NCBI GenBank assembly: GCA_964036045.1
Contig: OZ038382.1
Coordinates: forward strand, 81,443,918-81,507,917
Length of the DNA: 64,000 nt
DNA from: Eutreptiella sp. 'Long Island Sound 2002'
Taxonomy: Eukaryota; Euglenozoa; Euglenophyceae; Eutreptiales; Eutreptiaceae
Reading direction: 5' to 3'
Below are positions 53,330 to 63,844 of this stretch, piece after piece. The translations under genes and the position numbers were made by a program. How positions within the stretch are numbered: the first letter of the stretch is position 1; every line of letters starts with the position of its first letter. The notes below the pieces were generated by a model. The model did not search any database. It had not been told where the DNA came from and saw nothing but the letters and a program-made list of their open reading frames with translations.

Positions 53330-55901
53330 CGTGCCGCGTGTACGGTGTCCTGGGCCTCCTGGCTCCTGTTCACCAGCGTGCATGTCCTGTGTGTGGTGTT
53401 GCGTGTGCGGTGTCCCGGGCCGCTTGGCTCCTGCTCGGCGCTGTGCACGCTCTGTGTGTGGTGTTGTGTGTACGGTGTCCTGGGCTGCTTGGCTCCTGTT
53501 CACCAGTGTGCACGCTCTGTGTGTGGTGGTGCGTGTACGGTGTCCTGGGCCTCCTGGCTCCTGTTCACCGGTGTGCACGCTCTGTGTGTGGTGTTGTGTG
53601 TACGGTGTCCTGGGCCTCCTGGCTCCTGTTCACCGGTGTGCACACTCTGTGTGTGGTGTTGTTTGTAAGGTGTCCTGGGCCCCCTGACTCCTGCTCACCG
53701 GTGTGTACGCTCTGTGTGTGGTGGTGCGTGTAAGGTGTCCTGGGCCTCCTGGCTCCTGTTCACCGGTGTGCACGCTCTGTGTGAGGTGTTGTGTGTACGG
53801 TGTCCTCGGCCTCCTGGCTCCTGTTCACCGGTGTGCACGCTCTGTGTGTGGTGTTGCGTGTACGGCGTCCTGGGCCTCCTGGCTCCTGTTCACCGGTGTG
53901 CACGCTCTGTGTGACGTGTTGCGTGTACGGTGTCCTGGGCCTCCTGGCTCCTGTTCACCGGTGTGCACGCTCTGTGTGTGGTGTTGCGTGTACGGCGTCC
54001 TGGGCCTCCTGGCTCCTGTTCACCGGTGTGCACGCTCTGTGTGTGGTGTTGCGTGCACGGTGTCCTGGGCCTCCTGGCTCCTGTTCACCGGTGTGCACGC
54101 TCTGTGTGTGGTGTTGCGTGTACGGCGTCCTGGGCCTCCTGGCTCCTGTTCACCTGTGTGCACGCTCTGTATGTGGTGTTGCGTTGACGGTGTCCTGGGC
54201 CTCCTGGCTCCTGTTCACCGGTGTGCACGCTCTGTGTGTGGTTTTGCGTGTACGGTGTCCTGGGCCACTTGGCTCCTGTTCACCAGTGTGCACGCTCTGT
54301 GTGCGGTGTTGTGTGCACGGTGCCCCGGGCCTCCTGGCTCCTGTTCACCGGTGTGCACGCTTTGTGTGTGGTGTTGCGTGTACGGCGTCCTGGGCCTCCT
54401 GGCTCCTGGTCACCGGTGTGCACGCTCTGTGTGTGGTGTTGCATGCACGGTGTCCTGGGCCACCTGGCTCCTGTTCACCGGTGTGCTCGCTCTGTGTGTG
54501 GTGTTGCGTGTACGGTGTCCTGGGCCTCCTGGCTCCTGTTCACCGGTGTGCATGCTCTGTGTGTGGTGTTGCGTGTACGGTGTCCTGGGCCTCCTGGCTC
54601 CTATTCACCGGTGCGCTCGCTCTGTGTGTGGTGTTGTGTGTACGGCGTCCTGGGCCTCTTGGCTCCTGTTCACCGATGTGCACATTCTGTGTGTGGTGTT
54701 GCGTGTACGGTGTCCTGGGCCTCCTGGCTCCTGTTCACCAGTGTGCACGCCCTGTGTGTGGTGGTGCGTGTACGGCATCCCGGGCCTCCTGGCTCCTGTT
54801 CACCGGTGTGCACGCTCTGTGTGTCATGTTGTGTGTACGGTGTCCAGGGCCTCCTGGCTCCTGTTCACCGGTGTGCACGCTCTGTGTGTGGTGTTGCGTG
54901 TACGGCGTCCTGGGCCTCCTGGCTCCTGTTCACCGGTGTGCACGCTCTGTGTGTGGTGTTGCATGTACGGTGTCCCGGTCCTCCTGGCTCCTGTTCACCG
55001 GTGTGCACGCTCTTTGTGACGTGTTGCGTGTACGGTGTCCTGGGCCTCCTGGCTCCTGTTCACCGGTGTGCACGCTCTGTGTGTGGTGTTGCGTGCACGG
55101 TGTCCTGGTCCTCCTGGCTCCTGTTCACCGGTGTGCACGCTCTGTGTGTGGTGTTGCGTGTGCGGCGTCCTGGGCCTCCTAGCTCCTGTTCACCGGTGTG
55201 CACGCTCTGTGTGTGGTGTTGCGTGTATGGTGTCCTGGGCCTCCTGGCTCCTGTTCACCGGTGTGCACGCTCTGTGTGTGGTGTTGCGTGTACGGCGTCC
55301 TGGGCCGCTTGGCTCCTGTTCACCGGTGTGCACGCTCTGTGTGCGGTGTTGTGTGCACGGTGCCCCGGGCTTCCTGGCTGCTGTTCACCGGTGTGCACGC
55401 TCTGTGTGTGGTGTTGCGTGTACGGCGTCCTGGGCCTCCTGGCTCCTGTTCACCGGTGTGCACGCTCTGTGTGTGGCGTTGCGTGTACGGTGTCCTGGGC
55501 CTCCTGGCTCCTTTCCACCGGTGTGCTCGCTCTGTGTGTGGTGTTGCGTGTACGGTGTCCTGGGCCTCCTGGCTCCTGTTCACCGGTGTGCACGCTCTGT
55601 GTGTGGTGTTGCGTGTACGGTGTCCTGGGCCTCCTGGCTCCTATTCATCGGTGTGCTCGCTCTGTCTGTGGTGTTGCGTGTACGGCGTCCTGGGCCTCTT
55701 GGCTCCTGTTCACCGGTGTGCACGCTCTGTGTGTGGTGTTGCGTGTACGGTGTCCTGGGCCTCCTGGCTCCTGTTCACCGGTGTGCACGCTCTTTGTGTG
55801 GTGGTGCGTGTAGAGCGTCTGGGGCCTCCTGGCTCCTGTTCACTGGTGTGCACGTCCTGTGTGTGCTGGTGCGTGTACCGTGTCCTGGGCCTCCTGGCTC
55901 C
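53330..55901 (+). repeat. 65-bp minisatellite, about 40 copies
   Basis: The unit contains tcctggctcctgttcaccgg, tgtgcacgctctgtgtgtgg and tgttgcgtgtacggtgtcc. Phase is maintained at 65 bp with very few indels (for example caccgg landmarks from 53827 onward). Because 65 leaves remainder 2 on division by 3 and the unit lacks stops in all three plus frames, long Cys-rich open frames appear in every plus frame. Copies are highly similar, so the array has been homogenised recently. The right end is cut by a poly(T) tract. Confidence 0.95.
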
Positions 55902-55918
55902 TTTTTTTTTTTTTTTTT
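55902..55918 (-). other. 17-nt poly(T), poly(A) tail of a minus-strand insertion
   Basis: Interrupts a 65-bp unit after ggctcc. This is consistent with target-primed insertion of a minus-strand poly(A) retroelement into the array. Confidence 0.6.
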
Positions 55919-56428
55919 GAAAACACATGCCTTGAGTCCTTTGTGCAAAGTTCCAATCAGGAATGGGCCAGCCCATCATACAGCCATTCACCCACATCCC
56001 CGAGGGTCAGGGGTCAGTGTATGGGGGGGCCTTGCGGAGGAGGTACATGCTGAGAGAGATGAAATTAAACATGGTGGCATAATGCGGGTGATCGCCCCGT
56101 GCTGTGGGCCCTGAGGCCAAGACAGCCAGTGGGGGTACCATGCATTCGGGCAGAGGCCAGTGCTGTGAGTCCCAGAGAATGAGGAGGGTAATGGTGGAGG
56201 AGGGAGGGAGTCCGGGCAGGGTGTGGACAAACAGAGGATCCATGCAGTGGTGTGGGCGTAGGGGGGGGGGAGTGCTCTCCCTTTGGTCTGCGACCCTTAT
56301 ATTGCTCTGCCCCGTATCACTTCGGGGTGAGCTGCAGTGGTTGTTCACTCTTGATCCATGGGGCTGTTGCAGGGACCTGTAGAGGGAGGGGGGGTCGGTG
56401 CATGGGGCAAAAGGGGGAGTAAGGGGTA
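55919..56428 (-). other. 510-bp segment between two poly(T) tracts
   Basis: Unique sequence bounded by poly(T) on both sides. It may be the truncated 3' end of another poly(A) element, inserted before the LINE to its right. I saw no clear similarity to that LINE's 3' region and no recognisable domain on the minus strand. Confidence 0.4.
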
Positions 56429-56432
56429 TTTT

Positions 56433-56486
<54 letters not shown>

Positions 56487-56790
56487 CCTCCAAAAAGCAG
56501 TACAGGATGATGAGGGCATCACGCAGTGGTGGGCAAAGCAAGAGACTGTGTACAGTAAGCACACTGACGTTGACGATGACAGTGCCTGTGCTGACGTTCC
56601 TGTGGTGCCCTGATGGCAACGCACGCATGCCATATGTTAGTTTAAGAAAGGGGCATGCTGTGGAGATTGCCTTCTCTTCGTTCACGGCTCTGTGTTGAAC
56701 CCTGCAGAGAGACAAGGTGGTGTATATCAGGGGAGGTAGTCAGAGGCAGGGGGGGTTCTGAGCAGGGGGGGGGGGGGTACAGCAGGGGAA

Positions 56791-59700
56791 TCAAACTGGA
56801 CGGGAGGTGACATTCCAATCGGATGGGGTAAATGGATTGGGCTTGGACGATGGGGTTGGGATGCAGTCAGACAGGGCATCAGTCACGTTATCCATCACGC
56901 TCTCCTGCCACTTATACACTATTTTCCTGGCTGCCCTGGGGCCACCGTGGGCGGCGCTCAGGGCGCGAAAAAGCGAAATAGGTATTGCAAGGCGCCCAGT
57001 GATCCTGAGGTCACGTTTGTGGGCAGTGGCTCGCCACCTGATGGGAGTGGAGGAGACGGGCCAAGCAGTTGTCCACGCATGGACGAGTGGGTGTGCGGGC
57101 GAGCAGTGTGCTATGTACCCGTGGACGCTCATGTTGTGTCTGAGGGAACAGTGGGGGCAGGGGGTGGGGGGCACATCATCTTTCCAGAAGGTTGCATAGT
57201 GGCTGTACCCCAGTCGGGTCTGGAGGCCAAAGAGCCACTTATGCCACGCCAAGCGACGAAATTTAAGTGGCCGCCAGGAGGAAGAGTGGAAATTTTCGTG
57301 TGTGTGTGATGGAAAGAGGTCGTGTGTCCAGACCTTGTGTGGGGGGGACATGAGTTCGCCGTGGCGGACGACGTCCCACGGGGTGGAGGGTTTGGCAGGG
57401 GGGGGGAGGGGGAGAGTGGAGCCGTACTTGGCGAACTCATCGGATCGTTCCTGGAAAAGGTGGCCCGTGTGACCTTCAATCCATTCTACTGCATGGCATT
57501 TGCTTTGGATGGATTTCCTGGCCAGCTGGACATAATGAGCATAACGTAGAGGGCGCTTGTCCCCTGTGGTGGAGGAGATTGCGCCCTTGCAGTCAACCTT
57601 GATTTTGGATGAGGGGGGGGAAAATTCTGAACCAAGGAGGATGCCAATAACCTCTGCCTTGTACGAGTTGGGGGGTCCAGGGACGCGGCAGACGACTATG
57701 CGCCCATCGGGGAGGAGTGCACATGCGCCTGAGGCAGGGGGGGTACCAAGTCGACTGCCATCAGTGTAGGTGCAGTCTGGGGGGGGGTTGGGTCCAGGCA
57801 GGATGTATGCTGTGATCCCAGATTCGGTGATCACTGTGGTGGCACTCCGCAAGGCGCGTTTCGCCCCCCATGAGACGGGGAGGGGGATCATGGGGGAGGC
57901 GCGGGGGGGGCCAAGCAGGGCGATGGCAGTGGCGAAGAGACGCCAGGGGGATAAGGGAAATTTTGATTGGGTGCTGAGGTGGAAGAGGTGTGGGTTGGTG
58001 TGCAGGGAGTCAAGTATGCGGGTGGGCTGTAGAACAGCAAAGTAGCGTAATCCCAAGCCATGAGTGTGGTGGGTATACAGTGTTTTCTTGGCAAGAAGGG
58101 AGGGTAACCCCGCGACTCCAAGCACATATCTTTCAATGGCTTGGAGCATTGGATTCAGCTGGTCGGCAGATAGGGGGAGGCATTCACATCGATAAAGCAG
58201 GCGGGGAAGGATCAATGTGTTGGCTACCAGTATTCTGTCAAGTGACTGAGAGGGGAGGGCGTTAAGCTCCGCGAGTTGGGCCTGTAGTTCTCTAAAGATC
58301 AGTTGGACAGCATGGCTGACATCGAAATTTTTTGGGATGGGATGTCCCAAGTGCATGAGGTGAGATACCTTGGCCATGGGGTACTCGGTGGAGTCTGCCC
58401 AGTCCGGCCACGTTGAACAGCTCTCTGGGACCCAGAAATCAGCGGATACCTGCAGGGGAGAGGGCGGATGTGAATACTTGGGGAGCATGGGGGGGGGAGT
58501 ACAGTGTGGAGAAACAGGGAGGGACTCACTTTTTATAACGTTCAGTTGGCACCCGATCAGGTTGAGGCCAGTTTGGACAATGGAGGCGACTCTGGGACCA
58601 TCCATATGTGCAACGGGGGTGGAAATGTCGTCGACATAGGCGGAGAAAAGTATATTGTGGGAGTGTATATAGCGTAGAGGTATTTCGAAAACAATGACAA
58701 AAAGGAAGCAGGAAATGGGGCACCCCTGTTTCACGCCGTGGGTAGTACCGAAAATTTCATCCGGTGTGCCCCTGATGTATGTGGACCCGTGCTCAAGTAC
58801 CGTGGAGATTAAAAGCAGTAACTTGGTGGGGGTCCCCATGCGTTGGAGTACATCCCTGATGAGTATTTTTGGTGGACTGTCGAAGGCATGATACATGTCA
58901 AAGGTAAAGATGGATTCCCAACTGGTGCCATTGTCAATGTCGTCAAAAAAGGTTTGTGTGGCATGGGCAGTGGAGACGCCTCGTCGCCCACCAAATTGGC
59001 GCGAGTGTAGTTGTGGAGAGAGGAGGGGATACAGCTTTTTATAGATCCATCGCATGAGCAGCCGGTACACCGAATTGCTCATGGCAATGGGTCGCCACCT
59101 ATCAGGATCCCTCCAGGAACCTTTACCTTTAAATATGCACAGGGTCTCTGATACAAGCCAGCTGTGGGGGATGTCTCCAACATCATAACACAGTGCGAGG
59201 CACTGATGTACTATGGAGAATGCAGCATCAGGGAGGACAGCAATTAAATAGGGGGGCACGCCATCGGGTCCAGGGGATTTCTTCCGGGAGGACTTCGCCA
59301 GAATGCGGAGTTCCTCCACAGAGGGGGGGGGGGGGTCAGGCAGTAAGGGCTGGGGGGTGATGAGCTCGGATGCATGTGCACTCCAGGGGGAGTTACGCTG
59401 GAGAATGCGCTGTATCTTGCGGGAGGGCACGGGGAGGGTGGAGGGAGCAGGCGGAGTAAGCAGGGTGTGTTTGATACGTCGGTAGAACACTTTGGACCGA
59501 CGCTTGGCCTGCCGGGTCAGCTGCTTGACCACCTGATGCCAGTCAGAAATATCTGTGGTATTGGTCTGGGGGGCTGGCTTGGCAGAATTCACCGTGCGCA
59601 TTGCGTGGAGCATATGTTGTACAAGGGTGTGGTACGTGGACTCCACATCGTGAAAGCTGGTGGGGGTCTGTAGATCATGTACAGAGTGTTCCATGAGGGA

Positions 59701-61428
59701 ACGGAATTTGTGCAGGTCACGGCGGTTCCACTGTGCACATCTGGGTTCAGGTATCTGGGGGGTGGTCCAGGGAATGGAGCGGATGATAATTGGGTCATGA
59801 TCTGAAGACCCATGCACTTTAGAAAAATCTACCACTTCGGCAGATGAGGGGCTGTAGCAGGCTTGGTACAAACGGGTACCATAAGCACGGTCAATGTAGC
59901 TTTTTGTACCAGCATATCGCCTAACCCGCGTATATGGGGTGGAGGTGGTGAAGGGTAGGAGTAGATCACTCAGGGCACCCGATCGCTCCTTGGCTATGAG
60001 CCAGGGCCAGAGATTAGAAGTGAGAGTGGTGGCGTGTGAGTGATGGGTGGTGCAGTTGTAGTCGCCGAGAATGATACATGCCTCCCGGAGGAGGGAGTTG
60101 AGGACCGGTTCGCATCGACGTTTTTCTGATATGGTATGGGGGCCGTAATATGAGGCAATCCTCAGTGGAGGGATCAAGGGGTCAGGGTGGAGATGCAGCT
60201 GTGTGGAGATGAGTATGCCAGGTATGTGTATGGTGAGCGCTGGGGGTATTGGAGAGATTGAGGTGTGTACGAAAAGTGCGACACCGTTTTTTGAAGTGGG
60301 GGCGCTGTACAGTAGGTGATATTTCCAAAACATTGCGACCCTTTCGTACTCCTTCACATGGTGTGTAGCTGTTGGTTTGAATTCTTGTATGCTAATTGTG
60401 TGGGGGGCAGTGGTGAATCCATTCAGAAGATGGCACAACCTATTGGGGGTAATCTCCGGCCCGCCAACGTTCAGGGACGCGTGGGAAAGGGCATCCCCAG
60501 TGGGTGGTGCTCTGAACAGGGGTGGGGGCGGTTCATTGTGTGTATTTGGCGGAGTTGAGCACGGAGGGGACGGGGACGAAGGCGTGGAGGCAGTCTTATC
60601 TGGTGGCCGGGGTGCAGGAATGGATTGGGGGGGGGCAGTAGAATGCACTGTTTGTGTGACATTGGAGGTGTTATCGGTAGTATCAATCACAGGGCCTGTC
60701 TGGGATGGGGTTGCGTTGGTGGGCGAAGGCAGTGAGGTGCACGTCTCGAAGGGCGGCCCTGGTACAATGGAGGGTGGCTGCAGCAGGGGGGTTGGTTGTG
60801 GCAGGGTTGTGCGAATTGCGGACGTGCTGTGGGGTAGGGCAAGTGGATGTCGTGGCGCACTACGTGGTGAGCCGCACAATGGGGATACCCTGGCGTCATG
60901 GCTTATGGGTGCAGTTCTGAGAACGTGCGGGATGTAAAGGAGGCGGAGCACGAGTTGGAGCGTTGCGTAGCATGCTGCGGCTCGCAGGGCATTGACTAAA
61001 CGATGGGTACCAATGCAAATCGCAGACCAATTGTGAAATGCATGCATTGAGTAGGAGTGGGAGGAGAGGAGATTGCGGAGTGTGGGGGCGGTGAATGCCA
61101 TGGGGGTGGGTGGTGTATCCCGGAGCCTGAGGAAACACACGAGGTCGCTCCGCAAAATTTTGCAGGGTGTGTCATGGCGTAAACCTGAGGTATTGCCCAC
61201 GTGTACGTCTGTTGGCGTTGGCGTCTGCTGGGTATTTGCATCACCCGTCGGGCCGTAGCTCCAGAGGCACGTAGTGAGCGTGTCCCATTCATGTCTGAGG
61301 GAGAAATGAAGAGGTGGTGGACTCAGAAGGGGGGGCAGAGGGGTGAGGGGACGGAAGGGTGGTGGAGTGAATGTCAGGGATGGAGAGTGCACCAAACGGG
61401 TCTGAGGCGGCCGCCAGGTTTGCTTCAT
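56791..61428 (-). CDS. LINE ORF2: endonuclease - reverse transcriptase - RNase H
   Basis: 1,545 aa from ATG 61428. Residues 1 to about 310 are Pro/Ser/Thr-rich linker. The APE endonuclease runs about 315-550 (LNVGGPE, SIQEFK, LGDYNCT about 454, SDHDPI about 544). RT lies at about 650-1000, with KKSPGPDGVPPYLI (about 722), FTFDMYHAFDS, THGVKQGCPISCFLF and FSAYVDDIS (about 934). RNase H is at about 1220-1340 (TYTDGSR about 1224, KVDCKGA about 1279, IEGHTGH). A CPHC...H...C motif near 1425 may bind zinc. The protein nicks target DNA and copies element RNA from the nick. ORF2 overlaps ORF1 by 140 nt in another frame, so a later ATG or re-initiation is possible. All visible catalytic residues are present. 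Confidence 0.95.
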   Translation of the reverse strand: MKQTWRPPQTRLVHSPSLTFTPPPFRPLTPLPPLLSPPPLHFSLRHEWDTLTTCLWSYGPTGDANTQQTPTPTDVHVGNTSGLRHDTPCKILRSDLVCFLRLRDTPPTPMAFTAPTLRNLLSSHSYSMHAFHNWSAICIGTHRLVNALRAAACYATLQLVLRLLYIPHVLRTAPISHDARVSPLCGSPRSAPRHPLALPHSTSAIRTTLPQPTPLLQPPSIVPGPPFETCTSLPSPTNATPSQTGPVIDTTDNTSNVTQTVHSTAPPQSIPAPRPPDKTASTPSSPSPPCSTPPNTHNEPPPPLFRAPPTGDALSHASLNVGGPEITPNRLCHLLNGFTTAPHTISIQEFKPTATHHVKEYERVAMFWKYHLLYSAPTSKNGVALFVHTSISPIPPALTIHIPGILISTQLHLHPDPLIPPLRIASYYGPHTISEKRRCEPVLNSLLREACIILGDYNCTTHHSHATTLTSNLWPWLIAKERSGALSDLLLPFTTSTPYTRVRRYAGTKSYIDRAYGTRLYQACYSPSSAEVVDFSKVHGSSDHDPIIIRSIPWTTPQIPEPRCAQWNRRDLHKFRSLMEHSVHDLQTPTSFHDVESTYHTLVQHMLHAMRTVNSAKPAPQTNTTDISDWHQVVKQLTRQAKRRSKVFYRRIKHTLLTPPAPSTLPVPSRKIQRILQRNSPWSAHASELITPQPLLPDPPPPSVEELRILAKSSRKKSPGPDGVPPYLIAVLPDAAFSIVHQCLALCYDVGDIPHSWLVSETLCIFKGKGSWRDPDRWRPIAMSNSVYRLLMRWIYKKLYPLLSPQLHSRQFGGRRGVSTAHATQTFFDDIDNGTSWESIFTFDMYHAFDSPPKILIRDVLQRMGTPTKLLLLISTVLEHGSTYIRGTPDEIFGTTHGVKQGCPISCFLFVIVFEIPLRYIHSHNILFSAYVDDISTPVAHMDGPRVASIVQTGLNLIGCQLNVIKSESLPVSPHCTPPPMLPKYSHPPSPLQVSADFWVPESCSTWPDWADSTEYPMAKVSHLMHLGHPIPKNFDVSHAVQLIFRELQAQLAELNALPSQSLDRILVANTLILPRLLYRCECLPLSADQLNPMLQAIERYVLGVAGLPSLLAKKTLYTHHTHGLGLRYFAVLQPTRILDSLHTNPHLFHLSTQSKFPLSPWRLFATAIALLGPPRASPMIPLPVSWGAKRALRSATTVITESGITAYILPGPNPPPDCTYTDGSRLGTPPASGACALLPDGRIVVCRVPGPPNSYKAEVIGILLGSEFSPPSSKIKVDCKGAISSTTGDKRPLRYAHYVQLARKSIQSKCHAVEWIEGHTGHLFQERSDEFAKYGSTLPLPPPAKPSTPWDVVRHGELMSPPHKVWTHDLFPSHTHENFHSSSWRPLKFRRLAWHKWLFGLQTRLGYSHYATFWKDDVPPTPCPHCSLRHNMSVHGYIAHCSPAHPLVHAWTTAWPVSSTPIRWRATAHKRDLRITGRLAIPISLFRALSAAHGGPRAARKIVYKWQESVMDNVTDALSDCIPTPSSKPNPFTPSDWNVTSRPV

Positions 61429-63844
61429 TGAGTCTGGGGCTGGGGAGCGAGGCTAGGCGCACTTGCTCTAACCTGTCGGTGATGGACATTTGTACATCCT
61501 TTTCGGAGCTGCCGGAAGTGAAGTACACCGGGCCTGGGAGGGTGGCTCCGTAGGACGTGAGGGCCGACTGGTGGGCTTGGTATTTGATCATTACCAGGCC
61601 TGACTGCTGAAAAATTTGGTGGCCGTCAACTGGTCCAAAGGTGGCGGCGGATTTTACGACATCTCGTATGTCGATGGTGGGGGGGAACCTCACGATGGAG
61701 TAGGGTGGATTGACTTCGCGGGAAAAATCTTTCGCAAACACTCGGTTGTTTGTGTGGGCCGAGACACAGATCATCTCGCCGAGGTTTTCAATTTCTTGTA
61801 CTGCCGGCTGAATCAGCATTGGGTCATGGACCATGCCCAACACGTCATAGCGATTCAGCAGCACAAGAAACGCAAATTTGCGGTAGAGGGCCGGGTTCAT
61901 TTCAATTGCCGTGCGCACTTCGTCGGCGGGGAGCTTGCGGCGGCGAGGTCCTCCCTTTTGAAAGCGGGGTTGATTGGTGATGACAAGGGAGGACTCCTTG
62001 ACTGACTTGTCAAGGAGCCCGATGGACACCCCCATGTCCATCAACGCCGGTTGTTCATCATAAAAGTTCCCCAAAACATCGAAGGGGACAAAAAAGTCGA
62101 AAATTTTATATCCTTCGGGGGCGGAGTTCACAATTACCGGCCAAAACGTTTTGGTGATGCGGGGGATCGTGAGTTCTTTCAAAACAGTGGAGGTGTCATC
62201 GGGGTTGAGGCCATTTAGCATCAACATTAGTGGCAACGACCCAGAAATGTGCCACTTGACCTCGACACCGTCAACCTCACGTGTGATGTCTATTGGGACA
62301 TCGACACGAATTTGGAAAAGAGTGGACTGAGGAGTGTGCACGTGGGAGGGGACCGGTTCGGCGGAGTCCACATTTCGAGGAAAATATCCGATGGTTTGCG
62401 GAATGTGGTTTTTGGGTAGAGGGAATGAAGTGAGTTGTAATATGACAAGTGGTTGGTCCAAGGGGCTTGGTGCGGTGGAGACATTGTAAGTGTCGGGGGA
62501 CCGCACGCCCATGTGTACCACTTGGCATACGACTGAAAGCCAAAGAAAACTCAGGGAGGGTACAAGGTCTATCCTCCTATCTAGGACGGCAGCGAGTTCA
62601 ACATCCGCAACGTTCGTGCGGGCTTGGTAGGCGAGCCAAAAAGTGGTTGGCTTGTCCTGTTTTTTTGCGGCTCGAAGCATTGAAACAATTTGCTTAACGA
62701 TGGTGCGGTGGGAAAAAAATGGCGGTTCGTCTTGAAAAGGGGAGAAGGTGGGGAGGATGGCAAAAGAAACAAGACCAATGAGTTTTTGCCATTCAAAATT
62801 AGCCATGTCGGCTATCGAAAAACTCCGAAGAAATCCGCGGTATGGGAGGCCATCACCGAAAAGGAGTATTTGCGGGGTGGGGACCAATGCGGCGAGGAGA
62901 TCCGGGGGAGGGAGGGGTGAGGTGTCGTGATAGACGGTAGGAGTCGAGGAGAGGATGTCAATTTTTGAAAAACGGTTTTGACCTTTGACGGGAATTTTCC
63001 CACCTTGAACATCCTTTGTAAGGTCCCGGGGTTCCGGGAAACCCGTTGGCAAGGCACCTTGGGGGCGGAAGGAGCGTTGCGCTAGGGCTTTGATAGGATT
63101 GTGTTCGAGGTGTTTTGCTTGAGGCACGGTGGACTCGGGATTGGGAGACATAACTACGTCACTCAATGCTTCATTGGGGCCTTTGTCACTATTCATGTTT
63201 GAAGGCTTGGGAGGAGTGTGGTTCGGGGAAGGAGACGTGAAGGCATGCCTTGGATCATCAAGGTCCCTTGCACTCGCATTCGAAGTAGAGTCTTCGAGGC
63301 CGGCTTCAACGGGTGAAACGCCCGGGCCATCGTGGACTAAAGAATCATGTAAGGATAGCATGTCGGTTGGACGGGACGACGCGGTGTCACTAGCCGGACT
63401 TTGGTTTAGTGAGTCACCTTCATTTATTTCATTTTTTTCCCGGGCTTTTTTTTGAGCATCAATAGGCGGGCGCGGAGCGGGGGTCGCGAAGATTGAGTCA
63501 TCATTTTTTTTTGAGGACGTCGTATTTTTTTGTAAGCCATCATTTTCTTTAGGCACTTCATCTTTTTTTTGGTTGTCGTCATTTTTTTGATAACCAACAT
63601 GGGAAATGGGTTCCATGGGTGGGAACGGAAGCGGAATGGAGGAGGAGTTGGAGGCAAGGGAACCGACGGATAGAGAGTCAACGGCCGTGGTGGCAGACAC
63701 ACGCTCAGGATCGAGTAGGGAGAAAATGGTGTTACGGGCACTTGGGAATTTGCCGTGACTGCCAACGGCATTTTTTTTGATACCACTGCTTGACCGTGAG
63801 GTGGCGGAGGACGGAGTGCGAGATTTTGGTTCCTTGGAAGGCAT
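61289..63844 (-). CDS. LINE ORF1, RNA-binding protein with RRM-like C-terminus
   Basis: 851 aa from ATG 63844 (MPSKEPKSRTP). The frame is open further upstream to 63982, but that codon is GTG and no earlier ATG exists, so 63844 is chosen. The N-terminal third is Ser/Pro/Lys-rich and probably disordered. A compact central region follows (about 62900-61900), then an RRM-like stretch at about 61720-61540 (YSIVRFPPTIDIRDVV, SGLVMIKYQAHQSAL). Such ORF1 proteins coat element RNA and act as chaperones. No CCHC knuckle is visible. The RRM reading is by pattern only. The stop falls 140 nt inside the ORF2 frame. Confidence 0.82.
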   Translation of the reverse strand: MPSKEPKSRTPSSATSRSSSGIKKNAVGSHGKFPSARNTIFSLLDPERVSATTAVDSLSVGSLASNSSSIPLPFPPMEPISHVGYQKNDDNQKKDEVPKENDGLQKNTTSSKKNDDSIFATPAPRPPIDAQKKAREKNEINEGDSLNQSPASDTASSRPTDMLSLHDSLVHDGPGVSPVEAGLEDSTSNASARDLDDPRHAFTSPSPNHTPPKPSNMNSDKGPNEALSDVVMSPNPESTVPQAKHLEHNPIKALAQRSFRPQGALPTGFPEPRDLTKDVQGGKIPVKGQNRFSKIDILSSTPTVYHDTSPLPPPDLLAALVPTPQILLFGDGLPYRGFLRSFSIADMANFEWQKLIGLVSFAILPTFSPFQDEPPFFSHRTIVKQIVSMLRAAKKQDKPTTFWLAYQARTNVADVELAAVLDRRIDLVPSLSFLWLSVVCQVVHMGVRSPDTYNVSTAPSPLDQPLVILQLTSFPLPKNHIPQTIGYFPRNVDSAEPVPSHVHTPQSTLFQIRVDVPIDITREVDGVEVKWHISGSLPLMLMLNGLNPDDTSTVLKELTIPRITKTFWPVIVNSAPEGYKIFDFFVPFDVLGNFYDEQPALMDMGVSIGLLDKSVKESSLVITNQPRFQKGGPRRRKLPADEVRTAIEMNPALYRKFAFLVLLNRYDVLGMVHDPMLIQPAVQEIENLGEMICVSAHTNNRVFAKDFSREVNPPYSIVRFPPTIDIRDVVKSAATFGPVDGHQIFQQSGLVMIKYQAHQSALTSYGATLPGPVYFTSGSSEKDVQMSITDRLEQVRLASLPSPRLNEANLAAASDPFGALSIPDIHSTTLPSPHPSAPPSESTTSSFLPQT

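Noticed and set aside
53703-55813. Very long Cys-rich open frames (for example 53703-55019, 53791-55182, 54221-55813) as a repeat protein gene
   Set aside because: They are the same 65-bp satellite read in three frames. All frames are equally open, and no start context, domain or frame preference is seen.
56429-56486. Poly(T) as a Pol III terminator
   Set aside because: It directly follows the 3' UTR of a minus-strand LINE and is far longer than a terminator. A poly(A) tail explains it.
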